A stretch of 64,000 nucleotides of DNA from Callorhinus ursinus. Taxonomy: Eukaryota; Chordata; Mammalia; Carnivora; Otariidae. The notes under the pieces were generated by a model. The model had not been told where the DNA came from. It made no database searches and worked only from the letters and a program-made list of their open reading frames with translations. Location of the stretch: positions 1,363,405 to 1,427,404 of the forward strand of contig NW_020312788.1 in the NCBI RefSeq assembly GCF_003265705.1, given 5' to 3'. Positions 1-11,880 of the stretch are shown here, one piece after another; the first letter of the stretch is position 1, and each line of letters opens with the position of its first letter. Position numbers and translations under genes: made by a program.

Positions 1-77
1 AGAAGTAGATGTAGGATAAGGAGAACCGATGATCATAATCAAAAAGTTAAAAACTGAAACTAATGAGAAAACATTTT

Positions 78-181
78 TAAGTTTTATTTAAGTAATCTCT
101 ACACCCCATGTGGGGCTCAAACTCAGGACCCCAAGATCAAGAGTTGCATGCCCTTCCAACTGAGCCAGCCAGGCACCCCAG
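78..181 (-). mobile_element. Can-SINE (tRNA-Lys derived), short copy
   Basis: Reverse-oriented SINE ending in the head box TGAGCCAGCCAGGCACCCC. It is flanked by the 14-bp direct repeat TGAGAAAACATTTT at 64-77 and 182-195, which defines the insertion. It lacks the CT-rich middle. Confidence 0.85.
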
Positions 182-424
182 TGAGAAAACATTTTAAATA
201 CCAACCATTTGTATGATATTTTAAAAGTTGAAAAATAATTTTATCAAGAAATCATATCATTAAAATCTTGAATAACAACAGCAAAAAGAATAGATAACTT
301 CTTGTCTGGAACAACATGTTTTACAGTTCTAAAGTTAGACCCACATTTATAAAAGCATTCTGGAAATGAGAAACACCATTAAATTTAGTTAGAGGTGTGC
401 TATGATTTCAACATATGTATACAA

Positions 425-600
425 GGCACCACTGTCTAGTAGGAGCCAGGAAGTCCTAGATTTGAATCCAAGTTCTGTACTGATTATGTGTCCTTGGACA
501 AAAGACCTTAGTTTTATTATCTGTAAAATGGGAATAATACCACCTTTCTAGCCTGTTATAGTAATCGCATATACGTGTAGTATGAAGATAGGTGTGCTTA
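425..600 (+). mobile_element. MIR SINE
   Basis: The order of AGGAAGTCCTAGATTTGAATCC, GTGTCCTTGGACAA and ATCTGTAAAATGGGAATAAT is the core of the ancient mammalian MIR, degraded as expected. Tribe-level assignment only. Confidence 0.75.
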
Positions 601-1539
601 CGTACATGTATGTATACACATATATGGTTTGCAAGAATAAATTCCAAATAATAAATTTGATACTTATAAACTTGAGATACTACAATTAAAATTAGAAATT
701 ATGGCATTACAAACATCAGGTCTCCACATAAAACAACCACTCCACAAAAAATATTAATATATATTTTTAAGTCTCTTCTCTTCTCTCTCTTCCCCTGAAC
801 TTTTGGTACTACTCATTCCTGATTCCCCCCCAGTTCTTTCTCAGTTACTTTTACATGTTCTTCTTCCTCCGTTAAACCCTAAAAGGTAGCATTCTCCACA
901 AGAAAAGGAAAAGGAACCCTTCTTAGTTCTCCTTCCCTTTCATTCTGCCCATACTACTTCACCAAATTCAACTTCCATGTCTACTTATAAGTTTACAATT
1001 CACAAATTTCTCTAGCTCTTCAATGTTCAACAGGCACCACAAAATCAATATATCCAAAAATAAACTGATTATATAGCCCAATGTTATCTGGGCTGCAATG
1101 TTTAGTTCCTCGTATAATCCCTATTTAGGGGAATGACATCACTGCCCCTGCAAACACAAAACAAACAAACAAAAAAACTTGGGGACTCAATCCCACATTC
1201 TCGCCCTCCATAGCCAACTGATTACCAATCCTATTGGTTCTACCTCCTATGATCCATCCTCTTCTGCTTCACTCCACCGCTACATCATTTCTCAACTGGA
1301 TTACTCAACAGAGTGCTCATTCAGCTTCATGCCTTTTGTTTCACTCTCTCCCGATCCCTGTAAACAATAAGTCTATCATATTATCTCATAACTGGTTGGT
1401 GAACCACTGAAGGAATAGGTTTCAAAAGCCCTTCATGAGATAATCCCTATCTTTTATTTCTTAACCTTTCTTTTTCTTCCCTTTCCTTTCCAAGTATTCC
1501 GCAGTGTGTTATGTTGTCTCACTCTGTCTCTGCAAGCTG
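601..1539. other. UBR3 intron, nothing recognised
   Basis: Mostly A/T-rich, with pyrimidine-rich text from 770 that may be the upstream part of the L2 ending at 1885. No exon-like splice pair was seen on the minus strand. Confidence 0.6.
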
Positions 1540-1885
1540 TTCTCTCAGCCCAGAATAATACATTCTTGTTCTCCAGGCAAACCTGATTCATCTTTCAAAA
1601 GCTAGTTCAAGTGCTCCTCTGTAAAGTTTCCTCTAATACCATAACTGAGACAGATGTAATCATCCCTTGCTTTATACATTCTCTATACCTTGAGTTAACT
1701 TTTTATCACTCTTATATAGTCCAGTAATTATTTTCACATGTTTTTCTCTCCCATTAATGGTAAGATCCCTGAAGAAGATAATTGTGTCCCTTCTTCTTTG
1801 TACTTCGTAGGCTAGCACAGTGCTTGGCATTTAATAGGATTTTGTTTAAGTATGCTGAATATTGCATGAATAAATCAACAGTCCT
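1540..1885 (+). mobile_element. L2 LINE 3' end
   Basis: Text such as CTAGCACAGTGCTTGGCATTTAAT near 1815, preceded by AAGATCCCTGAAGAAGATAA, matches the conserved 3' end of ancient L2. Pyrimidine-rich sequence before it fits the upstream L2 3' region. The start is approximate. Confidence 0.65.
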
Positions 1886-4800
1886 ATGAAAAAAATCATA
1901 CAATATAAGCATAAAATTCATGAAGGATTTATACTCTTCCTTTTTTGTCATGACACACTGGCTCAGTAACCAAGAAGTAGGCCAATTAAGCAGCCCTAAT
2001 TTTATTGCCCCGAAGAGACTGACCTCTCAACTCTAACTACTAGAGCAGTGCTTGACCTACTTGCTCTCACCGTCTTCTTTCCCACACTGGTTGCTCTGAC
2101 AACTCACCTGGGACAAAGAATTCTATTTTCTGCAATACCAAATCAAATTCTTTCTAACTGTGACAAGTCTAAAGTATTATAATGTGTTTAATCACAAGAC
2201 AGACATGTCCTTACTAAAATAGAAACACCACTGAAAGACTGGTTTGTCCTTAAAACAAACAAACAAAAAACCCTATGATTTAATTATAAGAACTCTTACC
2301 TGGAACAAAAAGGTAAGCTTTAACAATCCCTTCTACCTTTATCAATATTAAAATAACTAGTAATCTAAAACTGGTAGATTATTTCTTAGTAGAATTCATA
2401 TCATTAAGACAGAAGTATATGTTAAAGAGTTGTCCTAAAAACTTTTATAAATTGGTTCCATGTTAAATTGTACCACTGTTAAAATTTATCTATAGTAAAC
2501 TTAACTGGGTCTGCATTTCAGGTCATTCAAGATTTTAGTCCTATCAGTGCAGTTATCACTGATTAAATAATTGTCAATGAAAAAAACTCAATTAGCCAAA
2601 TGACTCTCTGAACTACCATGGGGGAAAAAGAAATTTTAATTTCTCCTTAACTGATCAATCAAAGTAAGGAAATGGTTCTGACCAATTTGTCCAAGGTGAA
2701 TATACTAGATGTGAATATACTCCTCTCACAGCTGAGTCAGCTAACCCTGGTTCGTCTACACACTCCTGAGAAATTAGCTGTAGAAAGATGGGAGATGGCT
2801 CCTCAAATGAAGTCTAGGAACAAGTCTAAGAAGGGAAGATCTGCAGCTCTGGTTCCCAAGAAACAGGAGGTTCATGCCATGGGGTGACAGGAGCTGACTC
2901 ATCTTGCCCCATTCTACTCCTCACCACTCCATGGGAAGCAGGGCAGGGAATAAAGTGTTAGTCATGGTAGGAACTTTGAAGGGTAAAGAAAAAATTTAGT
3001 AATAATAATACATATAAAATACTTCAGTTTCATATATAAACTATATGTTAGTATGCGTGTATATATATATATACTTTGAGTTTTATCCATTACTATTCGA
3101 TCTTTAAGTTAACCGTGATAGATATGTTACTAGATAGCACATCTATGATCATCCCTATTTTCACAATAAGGTAAAATATTAGGTGACTTTCCTAAAATCC
3201 AAAAGATAACAAACATGACTAGAATCCAGATCTTCTAACTCCAACCCAGTGCTCCTTCCAGCACTGTATCCTATGTTGCTTCTAGTCAATAAAGGCACAG
3301 ACAAGTTTAGGGATAAAGTAGCAGCGCTTTGCTTACTTAGGAGAGGTTTTAGTCCCCCAAGTGAGTATGGGAAAATGTGAAAGGAAAAAGCTATCTTTAG
3401 TACCTTCCTGCTTTCCATGCTGTGTCCCTTTCCTGTCTCTCAGAGTTCCTGTGTCTCCATTCTCAGGCACACTGTGCCATCATTCTCTGGTCACCTCAAG
3501 TATCATAGCATTAGTAATAATTTCATGGAACTGTTTTCCTTCTACTTTTAAGGTTTAAATGGCAGCCTCCTGCTTCACGTTTAAAACACTGCTTGGGACA
3601 ATATGAGGAGAGGCACAAATCTGCTTCCACACATAGGCAGTCATAGGAAAGGTAAAGAAAACATTGGTTCTTAAGAATCCCAACTCCCCCTTATCAAAAA
3701 GAACACACTCCATGAATTCAGGTCTAATTTGAGTACCTTTAAAACTGAGGGGCAGGAGTTCTAATCATACATACATCTCCCAGAAGAAAGGAGCTGCCCT
3801 GCCCTAAGCCTACCAAGATCTGAGGGCCCCCATGCCCCCTACGCCCTGATAGTGGAAATTATCATCTGTGGTACCTAGTTCCTGGAATACACAAATCATA
3901 AATTCAGGAAGGCCTGACTACCTGGCCACAAAACATAGAACCTTCAGAATGACTTTAAATAATAAAGCCACTCCTTTTAGCTCAAATTTTCAAGCCACAC
4001 TCTTATCCCTCTAACCCAGGCCTACGCAAATTAACAATGTATTTTGTTCCCAATAGATAAACTATATCAATCTTTGATAATAAATCACATTCTGACCACC
4101 TCATCTCATCTCTGTACAGATCAACAGAACATCTGTTAAGCCCTTAAAAGAAAAAAAACTGAGCTAAAAATTAATTTTTATCTTGCTTCTGGTCTCCTTA
4201 ACCACATATCCATGCCCGAATTTGATAAAGGTAATGTTGAAGTACTAGAAATAGTAACATCAAGATTTATAATATATAAAGACTTGACATACATTATAAA
4301 ATTGTGTTCTTAATAACAATCTTCTGGTTGGGTACAACAGGGAAGAGAATCCATGAGGTAAAATAGCTTGCTCCCAAATCATCTGCCTATTCATAAAGAA
4401 TAGAATCAGGAGGCAATTTGCATATTTTTAATATTAATTTATGCATTTTGACTGCTAAAATGATTTGGTGGCCAAATTTTCCTCTTGTTATGGGGTAACA
4501 AAAAGAATAGAACAAAAGTTGTGATTCAACCTATTTGTAGAATTCATAATTTTTAAATCTTAAGAATAGACCCTAATAAGCTATAGATATCAGAATTTAC
4601 CACTGTTAAAGAACAAGGTCAGACTACTTAGGAGGAATTTTGCAATCTTAATCAACATCTTTATGCAGTCTTACAGTAGGATGAAATTAACATTAAATAA
4701 TTCTTCTAACTCTGAATTCAACAAAAGTTCATTCTTCGAGCAATTAAAATTATTTTAAGTTGCCTGTACACATCAAAGCTCGATTGCTTTCTATGAATAA

Positions 4801-5274
4801 CAAAACACATGCATCGTTTCTTAATGAGATCATAAATTGTATCAAAATTAAGTTAGAGCCCCCCCCCAATGAAAATGTCAAAGCAAAGGTCTGCCATAAC
4901 CTCTCTTGACTAAAGTTTAATTTTTAATCTCTATAAAATCAGGAAATTCATTTGTGATGTGAACTGTGGCTTCTTAAACTATAGTAATATATAGAAAGCC
5001 TTAGACCCAAAGATATGGAAAGATGTTTATCAAAAGATAGATATTTTTTAAAAACTATCCCCAATATTAATTTATCAAACGACACCTCTTCCTTCCACTC
5101 CTACTCTAGCCACTGGTTTCAACAATTTCTACTTGAGAAATTGTTGTGCTATTAATTTCACTGGAATCTATGGAGCTCCATATCTACTTTTGAATTACTT
5201 GAATGAAGAAATTAATTTTAATAAAACATTATTCCTTTTTTTGTTGTTTTAAATTTTATTATGTTATGTTAGTC
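1886..5274. other. UBR3 intron, mostly unassigned
   Basis: Apart from a MIR-like piece near 3100-3290 and a short (TA)n at 3060-3073, I recognise nothing. All frames are short. Confidence 0.6.
3100..3290 (-). mobile_element. Probable MIR, antisense
   Basis: ATCCCTATTTTCACAATAAGG, then a donor-like spacer, then AGAATCCAGATCTTCTAACTCC follows the antisense MIR order (count of T/A-rich core, then the CCAGACTC-type head). Strongly diverged. Confidence 0.5.
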
Positions 5275-5740
5275 ACCATACAATGCACCATTAGGGTTTT
5301 TTTTAACTTTTTTATTGTTATGTTAATCACCATATATTACATAATTTGTTTTGGTGTAGTGTTCCATGATTCATTGTTTGTTCATAACACCCAGTGCTCC
5401 ATGCAGAATGTGCCCTCTTTAATACCCATCACCAGGCTAACCCATCCCCCTACCTCCTCCCCTCTAGAAACCTCAGTTTGTTTTTCAGAGTCCATCATCT
5501 CTCCTGGTTCATCTCCCCCTTTGACTTACTCCCATTAGTTTTTGATGTGATGATCCACGATCCATTGTCTTTGTATAACACCCAGTGCTCCATGCAGTAC
5601 GTGCCCCAGTTAATACCCATCACCAGGCTAACCCATCCCCCCACCCCCCCTCCGCTCTAAAACCCTCAGTTTGTGTCTCAGAGTCCATAGTCTCTCATGG
5701 TTCATCTCTCCCTCCGGTTCCCCCCCCCTTCATTTTTCAT
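5275..5740 (-). mobile_element. Two tandem L1 3' tails, antisense
   Basis: Two copies of the carnivore L1 3' end lie head to tail with a period of 191 bp: CCCAGTGCTCCATGCAG occurs at 5390 and 5581, each followed by ACCCATCACCAGGCTAACCC and an L1 GA-rich block read in reverse. Either a tandem duplication or a second insertion into the first would give this. Confidence 0.85.
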
Positions 5741-6249
5741 TATTCTTAATAAAAAGTTATGCCTTTAATTTTTGCATCTGCTTTGTCCTACCTACATCTA
5801 TTGTTAACAAAATTGGTGGTATTTATCAGTGTATATATCAATTTGCAATAAAAATCCTTAATTTACTTATCTTTTATAGTCATGTTCAAATGCCATGTCC
5901 ACCGAAAGTGTTACTGATTTTACCAGCTCAATATGATCTCAAACAAGGGGGAACCAGCCAGCAAACTGGTGAAAAATAAAAGAAAGCTCAACTGGTATCC
6001 AAGGAAGAAGAATCAGGGCTTGAGAAAATATCTGAAGGAGTGGTCCAAAACAAAAACAGGAATTTTAGTGAAAAGTTAACGAAAGAAAATAGATAAAATA
6101 ATAGAAGTGTTAGCAGGCAGAGCCTGGAAAGATCCCAAGGGAATAGTATATAGTAAGATGTCTCTGACTAAAGCCCAGGGGTAAAAGTTCTTAAAGGTTC
6201 TGTATCCTTTGGGACACTTACGAGCAAAGGATATGTCTTACATAACTAA

Positions 6250-6440
6250 ATTTAGAGTCAGAATAGCTGGGTTCAAGTGCAAGCTCTGATATTTTCCAGC
6301 TGTATGACTTGGCAAGGCAATTACTCTAATTTCAGTTTCCTTTCCGATGAAAAAGTGGTAACACCTATTTCACAAGGTCATTCTAAAGACTAAATAATTT
6401 ATGTGAAAGCATTTCACAAACTTTTAAAACTACAAATGTT
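6250..6440 (+). mobile_element. MIR SINE
   Basis: Shows MIR landmarks in order: GGGTTCAAGTGCAAGCTCTG, CAGCTGTATGACTTGGCAAG, TTTCAGTTTCCTTT and GTAACACCTATTTCACAAGG. Confidence 0.75.
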
Positions 6441-6698
6441 AGGTATTATTAAAATACCATACTATGCTGCTTTGTTAATTAATTTTGCTCATTTTTTACC
6501 TTGGAAAATTTCCCAGGTACATATTTAAGAATGAACATTTATGATTGGGTGCTGGTCATTTTACCTCAATACTTAAAAAATTTGAATGTGTAAGTGCTGA
6601 ATGGCACTGTTCCACTACAGTTTTATTTCTCAGTATAAATTTGGCCAGTAATATTTTTCTGCTTTCATTGTTATAGAAAAAGCAATCTCCTCCTCTCA

Positions 6699-6700
<2 letters not shown>

Positions 6701-6741
<41 letters not shown>
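6701..6741. repeat. (TG)n microsatellite
   Basis: About 20 uninterrupted TG units in the last UBR3 intron of the window. It is not within a recognised L1 copy, unlike several others here. Confidence 0.98.
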
Positions 6742-6743
<2 letters not shown>

Positions 6744-7747
6744 TTGTCCATAATTATCTATTGGGCATTACCCAAGCCACTCCAGACAAAACTTATTAAA
6801 TATTTTCTTGACTAATCTTCAATTTTATCAAGAAGTTGTAATGGGACACTGTTCAAAAGTGTAAGGTCCATATCATTTGCTTAATTAGTGGAACATTTTC
6901 TTACTCTTTCCCCAAAATATTATGAAAAAAAACTTTTAAAATGAAGATTTTAATGTTGTACAACCTAAATATATACAATTGAATGAAATAAAATTTGTCA
7001 ATCATACTTCAATAAAGTTTGTGGGGGGAGGACTAACAAATCATAAGAAAAAAAGAAAACTGAAAACAGTACTAAATTTAGATTTAGGATGATCTTCATC
7101 AGGACCTTTTCTATACTGGCACATTATGATTGCTTATTCATGAAAGGGGAAATAAAAAGAAATGAAAGTGGAAGTAACTATCAATTCAATAATTTAAATT
7201 AAAATTAAGGATGATAATTGAAGTGGTTGCTGCTAGAATTTTACACTACTATTTTTAAGATTCTGAATAAATTTGTTATTTACAAGTCTCTGGATAAATT
7301 TAAGTACCTCAGAGGGGGGAAAAAATGAAGTAGAGCTTTTGAACATAAGACTGAAATTACTTTACTAAATACTTTCTAATATAACAGTTTCTGGAATATT
7401 ATTAGCCAATGCCAAACAACAATTAGGAATAAATTAATAAGAGAAGGTAATTAAAATAAGTGAATTTACAGTCTTTGCTAATTCAAACAGTCTAGAAGCT
7501 AAAACTCCTATGTATCAACAACTTCTCCTTTAAAACATAATGCTAAAACACCGGGTATAAGTAGGGTTTAAGTATATACAAAAGTGAGTAAATACTAAAT
7601 AGTCAGGAAAAAATAACTTCCAACCCTTACATTTCTAGGAATCAAGTGATAACCCAAAAAAATATCAAAATCTAATAGAACTAGTAAGAATTTTAAAAGT
7701 AACTCAGCTGAAATTTCACACAGTTTGTATCGTTACATTAAAAATTC

Positions 7748-7910
7748 CAGGAGAAGCATTTGGGTGGCTCAGTCAGTTAAGCATCTGACTCCTGATCCCA
7801 GCTCAGGTCTCTATCTCATGGTCATGAGTTCAAGCCCCATGTTGGGCTCCATGCTGGGCATGGACCCTACTTAAAAATTAATTAATTAAAATCAAATAAA
7901 TAATTTAAGA
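7748..7910 (+). mobile_element. Can-SINE, diverged copy
   Basis: The head reads GCATTTGGGTGGCTCAGTCA, followed by the B-box-like GTCATGAGTTCAAGCCCC and a short A/T tail. It lacks the CT-rich block and has no clear target duplication, so is an older subfamily. Confidence 0.8.
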
Positions 7911-7989
7911 TGTTTTTGATCAGTCCTTTGCTTTGAAATCATCCCCAAAACACATATATATCTTTTCACAATAATACACATATATTTTT

Positions 7990-8176
7990 GGGGACACCTG
8001 GGCAGCTCAGTCGGTTAAGCGTCTGCCTTCGGTTCAGGTCATGATCCCAGAGTCCTGGGATGGAGCCCCACATCAGGCTCCTTGCTCAGCAGGGAGCCTG
8101 CTTCTTCCTCCCCTCCCCGCTCGTGCTCTATCTCTGTCTCTCTTGCTTTCAAATAAATAAAAATCTTTAAAAAAAA
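7990..8176 (+). mobile_element. Can-SINE with target-site duplication
   Basis: Full-length copy starting at GACACCTGGGCAGCTCAGTC and ending in AAATAAATAAAAATC plus an A run. It is flanked by ACACATATATTTTT at 7976-7989 and 8177-8190. Confidence 0.93.
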
Positions 8177-8190
8177 ACACATATATTTTT

Positions 8191-9030
8191 TAAAAACCTA
8201 TGTGTTGATAATTTTTAATACCTACTGATATTTTTAGCATTTAAGAAAATATATTCATTTTTCAAAATAATATATTATGTATTTTAAGCAATTTTTATTT
8301 TCTGTACTGATCATGTTAGGTAATATTTTAACTCCAGTGATTTGGGACAAATAATTAGCTGTACTTGACATTAAGTAATATTACCCCTAGTATTCACATT
8401 AATTATCTAAAACAATGACTAAATAGTGATAGCATCAAAACCATATTCATGAAGAATCTACATTAAGTTCCAAATGACACTTCTCTCAAACTTACCCTTA
8501 CAAAAAAGTATTGAAGAATCATGTTCATTTTACAATATAAAGTATATTCATAAATAAAAGCAAACATCCATAATTTTAATACATTTTAATGTCCACATCA
8601 AAATACAGTACAAATGCCTTCATTAACTAACAGCAGCACTGTATATTATAGGAATCTGTAGGCAACACAAACTATTTTTATATAAAGATATTCTTTAATC
8701 TAGACAATGTAAAAATTATTTTAAGAAATTTAAGTTTGAAGGTAATTTTTTATAGCCAAGGATACCACACTGTTAAATCTGAGCCAGTGTAAATCTGATC
8801 TATGGGTATGGCATTTATTTACTGAGTAATCATAGTACAGAAAGAGCTAAATATTCATATGATTCTTTTAAGTACAAGATTAGCCATTTAAAGCATAACT
8901 GATTATATGTAACATAGAATCTGAAAATACATCAAAAGACCACTTTGCCTGTATAGGCTTTCAAAAATGACATAATTTAAAATGTATTTAAAATAAAAAT
9001 GTTTTTAAATTTACACTGTTTACTACTTAC
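8191..9030. other. UBR3 intron adjoining the donor at 9030, nothing recognised
   Basis: A/T-rich unique-looking sequence. No repeat or further exon identified. Confidence 0.6.
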
Positions 9031-9116
9031 TTAAGCAAGACCTTTTGCCAGCTGTGCTTGCACCACCTGAACACAAATTGCCTCCCCGATGAATTAATTC
9101 AAGCTCCAAATTGGTT
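9031..9116 (-). CDS. UBR3: UBR3 coding exon, start of the C-terminal conserved region
   Basis: This 86-nt exon follows acceptor ...TTTACTTACAG and ends at donor GTAAGT. It completes an Arg codon, encodes 28 residues (TNLELELIHRGGNLCSGG, then ASTAGKRSCL) and ends with one base of the next codon. In UBR3 relatives the following sequence forms the large C-terminal region. The continuation exon was looked for by eye in 1-9030 and not found, so the downstream intron exceeds 9 kb here. Confidence 0.93.
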
Positions 9117-11474
9117 CTGTAAGTAAAGCATTAAAATATATCTCAATTAGGCTGAAGCAATACTTTTTAATTTGTTTTACTGATATGTCTGAATCAACCT
9201 AAATAATAAAGTTGAAGAACTTCATGAATGGGTTTATGGAATATCCATAATAATATTTTATCTGATATTTAGAAATAAAAAGGGAAACAGTTTATCTAAC
9301 CTTATATGTTCATATATATAACCTGCAAAACTGCACACATCATGATGTAATTGCTGCAAAACCCCAAATGTTGGCAAATACTAAAAACTGGGCCTTAAGG
9401 AAAACAACAGCAACACATTTCATAAACCTGCACGTAAATCTGATGAAAGAGCTTGTACCCAACTGTTAGTGACTGAGTAGTAGGTGGTTACTGCCATCTA
9501 AAACACGAGGGCATACCAACTTTTCTATCAGAGAAATGGTTATCACTCACTGGAGCTTAGATGGTATCTAGAAATCAATATTAAACAAAATCACTAACAT
9601 CAAAGTAGCTATGAACAACACAGATAATTAACAGCAGACTCTTCTTGGACTTCTAAAATTACAGTTTTATTAAAGTACATTGTGTAACTACTGGCACTGC
9701 TAAACATCAAAAAAGTTCATACAGATCTGAAATTATAATATATTTAGCAATTATTAGCTTACAGATTAGTAATAATTAGTAAATTGACATTTTAAAAATC
9801 AAATTGTTGCAGAATCTAAAGATTTACTCAAAAACAATACAGTAAAATAGCCAGTGAATTTTGCCAGAATAAATGAAAATTCTGGATGATAAAATGCGTG
9901 TATTTTTAAACAGTATTAATAAACTTAAACACACCTTTATTTGCCACTACTAAAACTGAATAAACTAATTTATATCCAAGATATGCATTTGACACTAACA
10001 GTGAGATATCCCTGTCTTAAAAAAAAAAAAAAAAAGGGCAAAATTTCAAGCTTTCTCTGCAAATGAATTCAAGGAAGAAGGAAGAATATGATCCTATTTT
10101 ACTTAAAACAAAACAGTTTGAACTGGTTTGGGTTGTACTTTTAACACAATATGTTTTGAAACATTATTTTCATATATTTACTTACAAATGCAAACTGTTA
10201 ACAAAATTAATATTCTTAAATCTGTACATTTGCCACCCATTTTTAAAGGAATGCTTTAATCCTCTCTACTGGTGTGGGGGGAAAAGCAATTTAACATTGA
10301 TAATGTTCCTGCTCAGAGCTCCATCTGGTTGCTGCTGATAAGGGCATCTGTGTGACAAGGGAATTTTCTACCCTCAGGCGATTTGCATTGCTCACTGAAC
10401 TTCTAAAAACCTACCAGCAAGGAAGCAGGGACAAGGATTTCATATTAGTGGACAGAAAGCGAGCGGAGACCAGCATGTGTTCCTTCATCAGGGGAATATA
10501 AATGAGATCAATATATTTTGTTTTCACAAATCTTCTGTTGCCTAATCTGTAGAAAAAAATTAACGGCTATATTCTCTTATAAAAACTAAGATTTCCTAGA
10601 TTGTACTTTTAAAAGAGCTAACCAGAAACATGATCAATTCTTACAAACGAATGTCAGAACCAGAATGTCAACTTTTATTTTAGCACAGTTTGCAAAAATA
10701 TTCATTGAAATATAAATACAAGAACATTTCTATTTATTCAATCGTCAAATAAAATACTTTAAAGGATGACAAACATGTTACCAGGAATCTGATTTTAAAT
10801 ACTTGAAAGAAAACTACTAAATCTAATTAATTGTTTCAGATTATGGTTAGAAAATCTCCTGTAAAACATTCCTTCTGACATTAAAAAAGAAAGAAAAAAA
10901 AAAAAAACCCTACCTATCCAAAGGGTTAGTATCATGTAATAATCTAGAACTTTAAAAATCAATATGTCAGAGACCCTAACCCTCAGTTTTTCCTTATTTT
11001 ATTTACATCAAAATTGGCCCTTTGAGACTTGTTAGAGAAACAAACATACAAACGTGTCACATGCCCCATGTCTGATCTTCCTTCACTCTTGAAAATCCCA
11101 ACACAATATTCTTTTTCTGCCCTCCTGAATGGATGATATAAAAATAAAGATAGTTCTCGAGAAAAGTAGACTCTACTGTTTATATTCCTAACACAAATCC
11201 ATTCAAATTAGTTTGGAAAAAAAAAAATCTCTGTAACAGAAACAATAATGAGAAAGATTGCTTACAGCTATCTTGGTGACCACCTACACACTCCATTTAA
11301 AAACTCCAACTATGCTCCAGCTTCTTTTTCCATGACCAAGGTCTGCTTTCCCTTCTACCCCCTTCCACCCTCCTGTGGTATGAACTTCTACTTTTAGAAC
11401 TATAATTTGAAAAACAAATGTGCGTATACACATGCACACACAGAGACACTCAAACGCACACTGGTATCGGTGTG
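9117..11474. other. UBR3 intron, nothing recognised
   Basis: A/T-rich. Holds poly-A runs at 10019-10035 and 10889-10906 that could be decayed retrotransposon tails, but no element body is recognisable. Confidence 0.55.
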
Positions 11475-11560
11475 GGTTTAAGGCCTGAGCCTACCACTTA
11501 CCGGTTAAGCAAGTTACTCAATATCTCAGAGAGAAAAAATATCTTTGTCCATACCATCAC
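11475..11560 (+). mobile_element. Possible MIR fragment
   Basis: GGGTTTAAGGCCTGAGCCTACC followed by CTTACCGGTTAAGCAAGTTAC and CTCAATATCTCAGAG resembles the MIR core. Short and diverged. Confidence 0.45.
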
Positions 11561-11769
11561 CTATATTAAACAAGACTCAGCTCAAGCTCTAACTCTTCCA
11601 GGAGTTAGGGAGAACTAATTCCCTTTTCTTGAGACAGGAAAGAAACATTTCCACATACTTTATATTTTCAATTTGTTCATCTTCCCTTTTAAAGTTCTAT
11701 AGCATTTTTTCAATATTATATTTTTAAAACAAACTATATTCTGTTTTATACAGATTGATGTATATTGGT

Positions 11770-11880
11770 TTTGTCTCTCCAACTAAACGGTAATAAATTC
11801 CTGGAGAGCCGGGACCATTTTAGATAAAGCTTCTAAATCCCTGATGGTACATAGCAAAGTGCTCAAAAACACCTTAGGAA
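11770..11880 (+). mobile_element. Possible L2 3'-end fragment
   Basis: CCTGGAGAGCCGGGACCATTTTA followed by CCCTGATGGTACATAGCAAAG and GTGCTCAAAAA follows the order of the L2 3' end (GGGCAGGGACC ... CACAGTGCCTGGCACA ... TGCTCAATAAA). Confidence 0.5.

Noticed and set aside
2672..2887. Possible extra UBR3 or other exon on the plus strand
   Set aside because: No matching splice borders and no recognisable protein; wrong strand for UBR3.
5203..5979. Overlapping plus-strand ORFs of 88-111 codons
   Set aside because: They lie on the tandem antisense L1 tails; low-complexity translation.
7748..8176. Possible tRNA genes at SINE heads
   Set aside because: SINE heads derive from tRNA-Lys and keep box-like motifs, but they lack a full cloverleaf and are followed by SINE bodies.
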